From NCBI RefSeq assembly GCF_032191465.1, contig NZ_JAQOUE010000001.1:2759501-2823500 (forward strand): DNA of 64,000 bases, given 5' to 3'. Below the pieces are notes generated by a model that saw only the letters and a list, made by a program, of their open reading frames with translations, was not told where the DNA came from and did not search any database. Source of the DNA: Candidatus Nitronereus thalassa (GTDB lineage: Bacteria > Nitrospirota > Nitrospiria > Nitrospirales > UBA8639). The position numbers and the translations under genes are program-made. Positions 61,286 through 64,000 of this stretch are shown here, one piece after another. The stretch's first letter is position 1, and every line of letters begins with the position of its first letter.

Positions 61286-62935
61286 TTGGAAATTTCTTTA
61301 AATCATTATGAGGTTACTGTGAGCAATGAGGTTACTGTAAACACGGTTTCAACCAATTATTATCGTGCGCTCTTGGAAGTCACGAACATTTTAAATTCGC
61401 AACGGGATTCCGATAGTTTTTGGAAGGCGATAACCGGACAAATACGCCATATCATTCCATGGGAACGGGCGGGAATTACTTTGTTTCATCCTGAGATAAA
61501 TGCCTTCCGATTTTATGTGGTGGAAACCTCTCTTCCAAAGGTCATCTTGCAGTCGGATATGATTATTCCTCGTGAAGGAAGTGCGATTGGGTGGGTCTAT
61601 GAAAATCTACGGACTCATATACGGTGCAATCTTCAGGGAGAACAAGTCTTTCTGGAAGACCAGTATTATTTTCAAGAAGGCCTAGGTCGCATGATCAATT
61701 TACCAATGATGGTCGGAAATACCTGTATCGGAACCCTCAATATCGGAAGCGTACAATCTGGAGATCCAGAACCGGAGGATTTGGAATTTCTCAGGCATGT
61801 CGCCACTCAAATTGCCTTGGCCATTGATCATGTTCAAGCCTATGAGCAGATTGATTTATTGCGTCAACAATTGGCGGATGAAAATCAATACCTTCAAGAA
61901 GAGATTCGTGCCACACACAATTTTGGCGCCATGATTGGATCCAGTCCTGTTATGGAACAAATCCAGGAATTGGCCGAAGCCGTGGCCCCGACGAACACCA
62001 CGGTTTTGATCACTGGTGAAACAGGGACCGGAAAGGAATTACTGGCACGGTTAATCCATGAACTGAGTCCGCGTCGGAACAAAGCATTTATTCGCGTCAA
62101 TTGTGCAGGATTGCCCGTTGGCTTGGTTGAGAGTGAATTGTTTGGTCACGAACGCGGGGCGTTTACCGGTGCAGAGCAACGTAGAATCGGTCGGTTTGAG
62201 TTAGCGGACGGTGGGACGTTGTTCCTCGATGAAATTGGGGAAATGTCTCTAGAATCCCAGGCCAAGTTGTTACGAGTTCTCCAAGATGGGTTGGTAGATC
62301 GAATTGGGGGAATGCATTCAGTGCCAGTGGATGTACGAATCATTACGGCCACCAATAGTGACCTGAGTGTTGCCGTGGCAAATGGGCGGTTTCGCTCGGA
62401 TTTATTTTTTCGTCTTCATGTATTTCCCATCAACGTCCCACCCCTCCGGGATCGACCTGAGGATATTCCCCTATTAGCCCGGCATTTCATGGATCAATTC
62501 AAGAGTAAGTTTAAGCGACCGTGTCGTATCATCGAGGAAGACTGCTTGGGGCGTTTACTGAGCTATTCCTGGCCAGGTAATGTTCGGGAACTGCAAAACG
62601 TCATTGAACGGGCGATGATCCTTTCAACTGGTCCTGAACTTAGGATTAGTAAGGCCCTCTTTCAGGCACCCTCAATTCCGGAGAAATCCGCAGGCTCCCA
62701 GACTTTAAAAGATTCGGAGAAGTCCCAAATTATTGATGCACTCGAATTGGCTGGATGGAGAATCAGCGGGCCCTTTGGGGCTGCCGAACGTTTAGGAATT
62801 AACGCCAGTACCTTACGCAGTCGGATGAAAAAACTGTCTATCAGTAGGCCACGTCACGCAGTAGAATCTCTCAAGAATTACCTCACGCTTGCCTTCCTAC
62901 CTCCCTATTGGTGGGACCTGATAATTTTTATCTAG
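61286..62935 (+). CDS. Sigma-54-dependent activator with GAF sensor, adjacent to nxrA
   Basis: A 549-residue regulator of the NifA/NorR/FhlA type. Residues about 25-185 are a GAF domain (LEVTNILNSQRDSDSFWKAI, REGSAIGWVYENLRTHI, ATQIALAIDHVQAYEQI). The AAA+ domain has Walker A GETGTGKE (244-251), GAFTGA (291-296), LFLDEIGE and YSWPGNVRELQN. A Fis-type helix-turn-helix follows (GAAERLGINASTLRSRMKKL), then an unusual hydrophobic tail (LTLAFLPPYWWDLIIFI). The start is TTG at 61286 or GTG at 61319; the latter has a GAGG at good spacing. Its own promoter and that of nxrA look sigma-54 dependent, so it is the likely activator of nitrite oxidation genes, sensing a small molecule through GAF. Confidence 0.92.
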   Translation: MEISLNHYEVTVSNEVTVNTVSTNYYRALLEVTNILNSQRDSDSFWKAITGQIRHIIPWERAGITLFHPEINAFRFYVVETSLPKVILQSDMIIPREGSAIGWVYENLRTHIRCNLQGEQVFLEDQYYFQEGLGRMINLPMMVGNTCIGTLNIGSVQSGDPEPEDLEFLRHVATQIALAIDHVQAYEQIDLLRQQLADENQYLQEEIRATHNFGAMIGSSPVMEQIQELAEAVAPTNTTVLITGETGTGKELLARLIHELSPRRNKAFIRVNCAGLPVGLVESELFGHERGAFTGAEQRRIGRFELADGGTLFLDEIGEMSLESQAKLLRVLQDGLVDRIGGMHSVPVDVRIITATNSDLSVAVANGRFRSDLFFRLHVFPINVPPLRDRPEDIPLLARHFMDQFKSKFKRPCRIIEEDCLGRLLSYSWPGNVRELQNVIERAMILSTGPELRISKALFQAPSIPEKSAGSQTLKDSEKSQIIDALELAGWRISGPFGAAERLGINASTLRSRMKKLSISRPRHAVESLKNYLTLAFLPPYWWDLIIFI

Positions 62936-62990
62936 TTCTAAATACGCCCCCCTGTTCCATCGTTTCTACCTTCTCTTCATGAATTTGTGT

Positions 62991-63038
62991 TTCGCGACAA
63001 CTCGCAACGGTGGTCGCGTTTTTCGCGAAAATTCGCGG
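62991..63038. promoter_or_regulatory. Palindrome cluster upstream of nxrA
   Basis: CGCGAC (62993-62998) and GTCGCG (63013-63018) face each other, and TTTTCGCGAAAA (63020-63031) is a perfect 12-base palindrome followed by TTCGCG. The cluster is centred about 125 bases before the sigma-54 promoter, a normal distance for an activator binding site. The rest of 62936-63351 is AT-rich and shows no gene. Confidence 0.55.
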
Positions 63039-63137
63039 GTGGAGAGAGTATACCCTTTCCTTTCCGTTTCTTTCTATTCCAGTAAATTCCTTTATTTTTT
63101 AATGCGTTAAATTTTTTTTCTAGCAATGAATCATAGT

Positions 63138-63153
63138 TGGAATATGAATTGCT
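63138..63153 (+). promoter_or_regulatory. Sigma-54 promoter of nxrA
   Basis: TGGAATATGAATTGCT has TGG and TTGCT at exact -24/-12 spacing. Transcription would begin near 63164, giving a leader of about 190 bases. The -24 half departs from TGGCAC at two positions, so it is somewhat weaker than the promoter of the nitrite transporter. Confidence 0.68.
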
Positions 63154-63351
63154 TGTATACGGAATTTGTTGGTCTATGAAAATTCAAAGCAGGAGATTAA
63201 TCATAGGGTCTGGGAAGTTACGAAGGGAGGTGGTGAACCGTTTTTTTTACACAATGATGTGGCGTGCTGTAAGTCATCATGAATTCTACTAATCAAGACT
63301 GTGCCACATTTATTTTTGGTCGTTATTCATTATCCTAAGGAGGTTTGACCT

Positions 63352-64000
63352 ATGTTTCTTTCTAGAAGACAGTTTTTAAAGGTCACCACGGGGACGGTGG
63401 CTGCCGTGGCGTTGGCCGATAAGGCGTTGGCGTTGACGGCGTTACAGCCGGTCATCGAAGTGGGCAATCCACTGGGTGAGTATCCGGACCGTGCCTGGGA
63501 GCGGGTGTACCACGATCAGTACCGCTATGATTCATCCTTTACCTGGTGTTGTTCCCCGAACGATACCCATGCCTGCCGGATTCGGGCCTTCGTCCGGAAC
63601 GGCGTGGTGATGCGGGTGGAGCAAAACTACGATCACCAAACCTATGAAGATCTCTACGGCAATCGCGGCACGTTCGCGCACAATCCTCGGATGTGCTTGA
63701 AGGGCTACACGATGCACCGACGGGTGTATGGCCCGTATCGGTTGAAGGGCCCGTTGATGCGGCGTGGCTGGAAAGCCTGGATGGATGCGGGGAGCCCCGA
63801 ATTCACGCCAGACGTGATGAGCAAATATAAATTCAATGCCCGATATCTCGATGACATGTTGCGGGTGAGTTGGGATACGGCGTTTACCTATATCGCCAAG
63901 GCGATGTTGATCATTGCCGAGCGGTACAGTGGCGAAGCCGGGGCCCGTCGGTTGCGGGAGCAAGGCTATCCCCCGGAAATGATTGAAATGTCCAAAGGCT
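63352..64000 (+). CDS. nxrA: Nitrite oxidoreductase alpha subunit, N-terminal part
   Basis: 216 codons are inside the window and the gene continues beyond it. The protein starts MFLSRRQFLKVTTGTVAAVA and carries a twin-arginine (SRRQFLK) export signal, followed by the N-terminal iron-sulfur segment (WCCSPNDTHACRIRAFVR and MCLKGYTMHRRVYGPYRLKG) of the DMSO reductase family. The match to Nitrospira NxrA is from recognition. NXR oxidises nitrite to nitrate in the periplasm and is the key energy enzyme. AAGGAGG precedes the ATG. The GAF activator immediately upstream and the sigma-54 promoter are likely its control. Confidence 0.95.
   Translation, partial: MFLSRRQFLKVTTGTVAAVALADKALALTALQPVIEVGNPLGEYPDRAWERVYHDQYRYDSSFTWCCSPNDTHACRIRAFVRNGVVMRVEQNYDHQTYEDLYGNRGTFAHNPRMCLKGYTMHRRVYGPYRLKGPLMRRGWKAWMDAGSPEFTPDVMSKYKFNARYLDDMLRVSWDTAFTYIAKAMLIIAERYSGEAGARRLREQGYPPEMIEMSKG

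Noticed and set aside
63532-63963. 143-codon minus-strand frame inside nxrA
   Set aside because: Shadow of nxrA caused by its codon use.

Overview
The window is a bacterial chromosome segment of roughly even GC content (by eye), coding densely on both strands. It ends in the first 649 bases of a gene for the catalytic alpha subunit of a periplasmic nitrite oxidoreductase (nxrA) with a twin-arginine leader. That gene, together with a formate/nitrite-family transporter plus siroheme nitrite reductase, a PEP-CTERM protein and several sigma-54 activators, points to a nitrite-oxidising Nitrospira. The GC looks lower than I would expect for freshwater lineages, so a marine (lineage IV-like) member is my inference, not something shown here. 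No rRNA, tRNA, CRISPR array, prophage or transposase was seen.

Layout. 1-4562 (minus): aromatic amino acid operon pheA-hisC-aroF-tyrA-aroA, broken by palindromic repeats. 5123-9684: PilZ protein, ferredoxin/metallo-beta-lactamase fusion, PPK2, class II aldolase, methyltransferase, a small secreted protein. 9745-16247 (minus): tripartite RND efflux operon and a secreted protein. 16395-20873: sigma-54 activator, then transporter and nirA behind a sigma-54 promoter and a leader that looks like an ANTAR-controlled attenuator. 20945-30943: phosphoesterase, small proteins, dipeptide-type ABC importer, AAA ATPase, quinone oxidoreductase, RecB-like nuclease, with dispersed palindromes between them.

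30972-58359 is a phosphate and polyphosphate island: phoB-phoR, pstS-pstC-pstA-pstB-phoU with long-form permeases, ppk1, a CYTH-CHAD protein, an inositol-phosphatase-family enzyme, an orphan OmpR-type DNA-binding protein, ppx, sixA, a small ORF-CBS-psiE operon, two lipoproteins, two phosphate-type porins, and a second compact operon arsR-pstS-pstC-pstA-pstB. Hexamers repeating every 11 bp (TTAACA-like) before pstS, before the small gene upstream of it, twice before the orphan regulator, and before the psiE operon look like one set of Pho boxes. The second pst operon has instead an ArsR-type palindrome.

58594-64000: PEP-CTERM protein, DUF1499 and Ogt genes, a GAF-containing sigma-54 activator, and nxrA. 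Sequences with the sigma-54 -24/-12 pattern lie upstream of the transporter, the PEP-CTERM gene, the GAF activator and nxrA. Nitrite uptake/assimilation and nitrite oxidation therefore both appear to be under sigma-54 control here. The main candidates for something new are the two leader RNAs around the nitrite assimilation genes, the dual pst wiring, and the sigma-54 circuit at nxrA.
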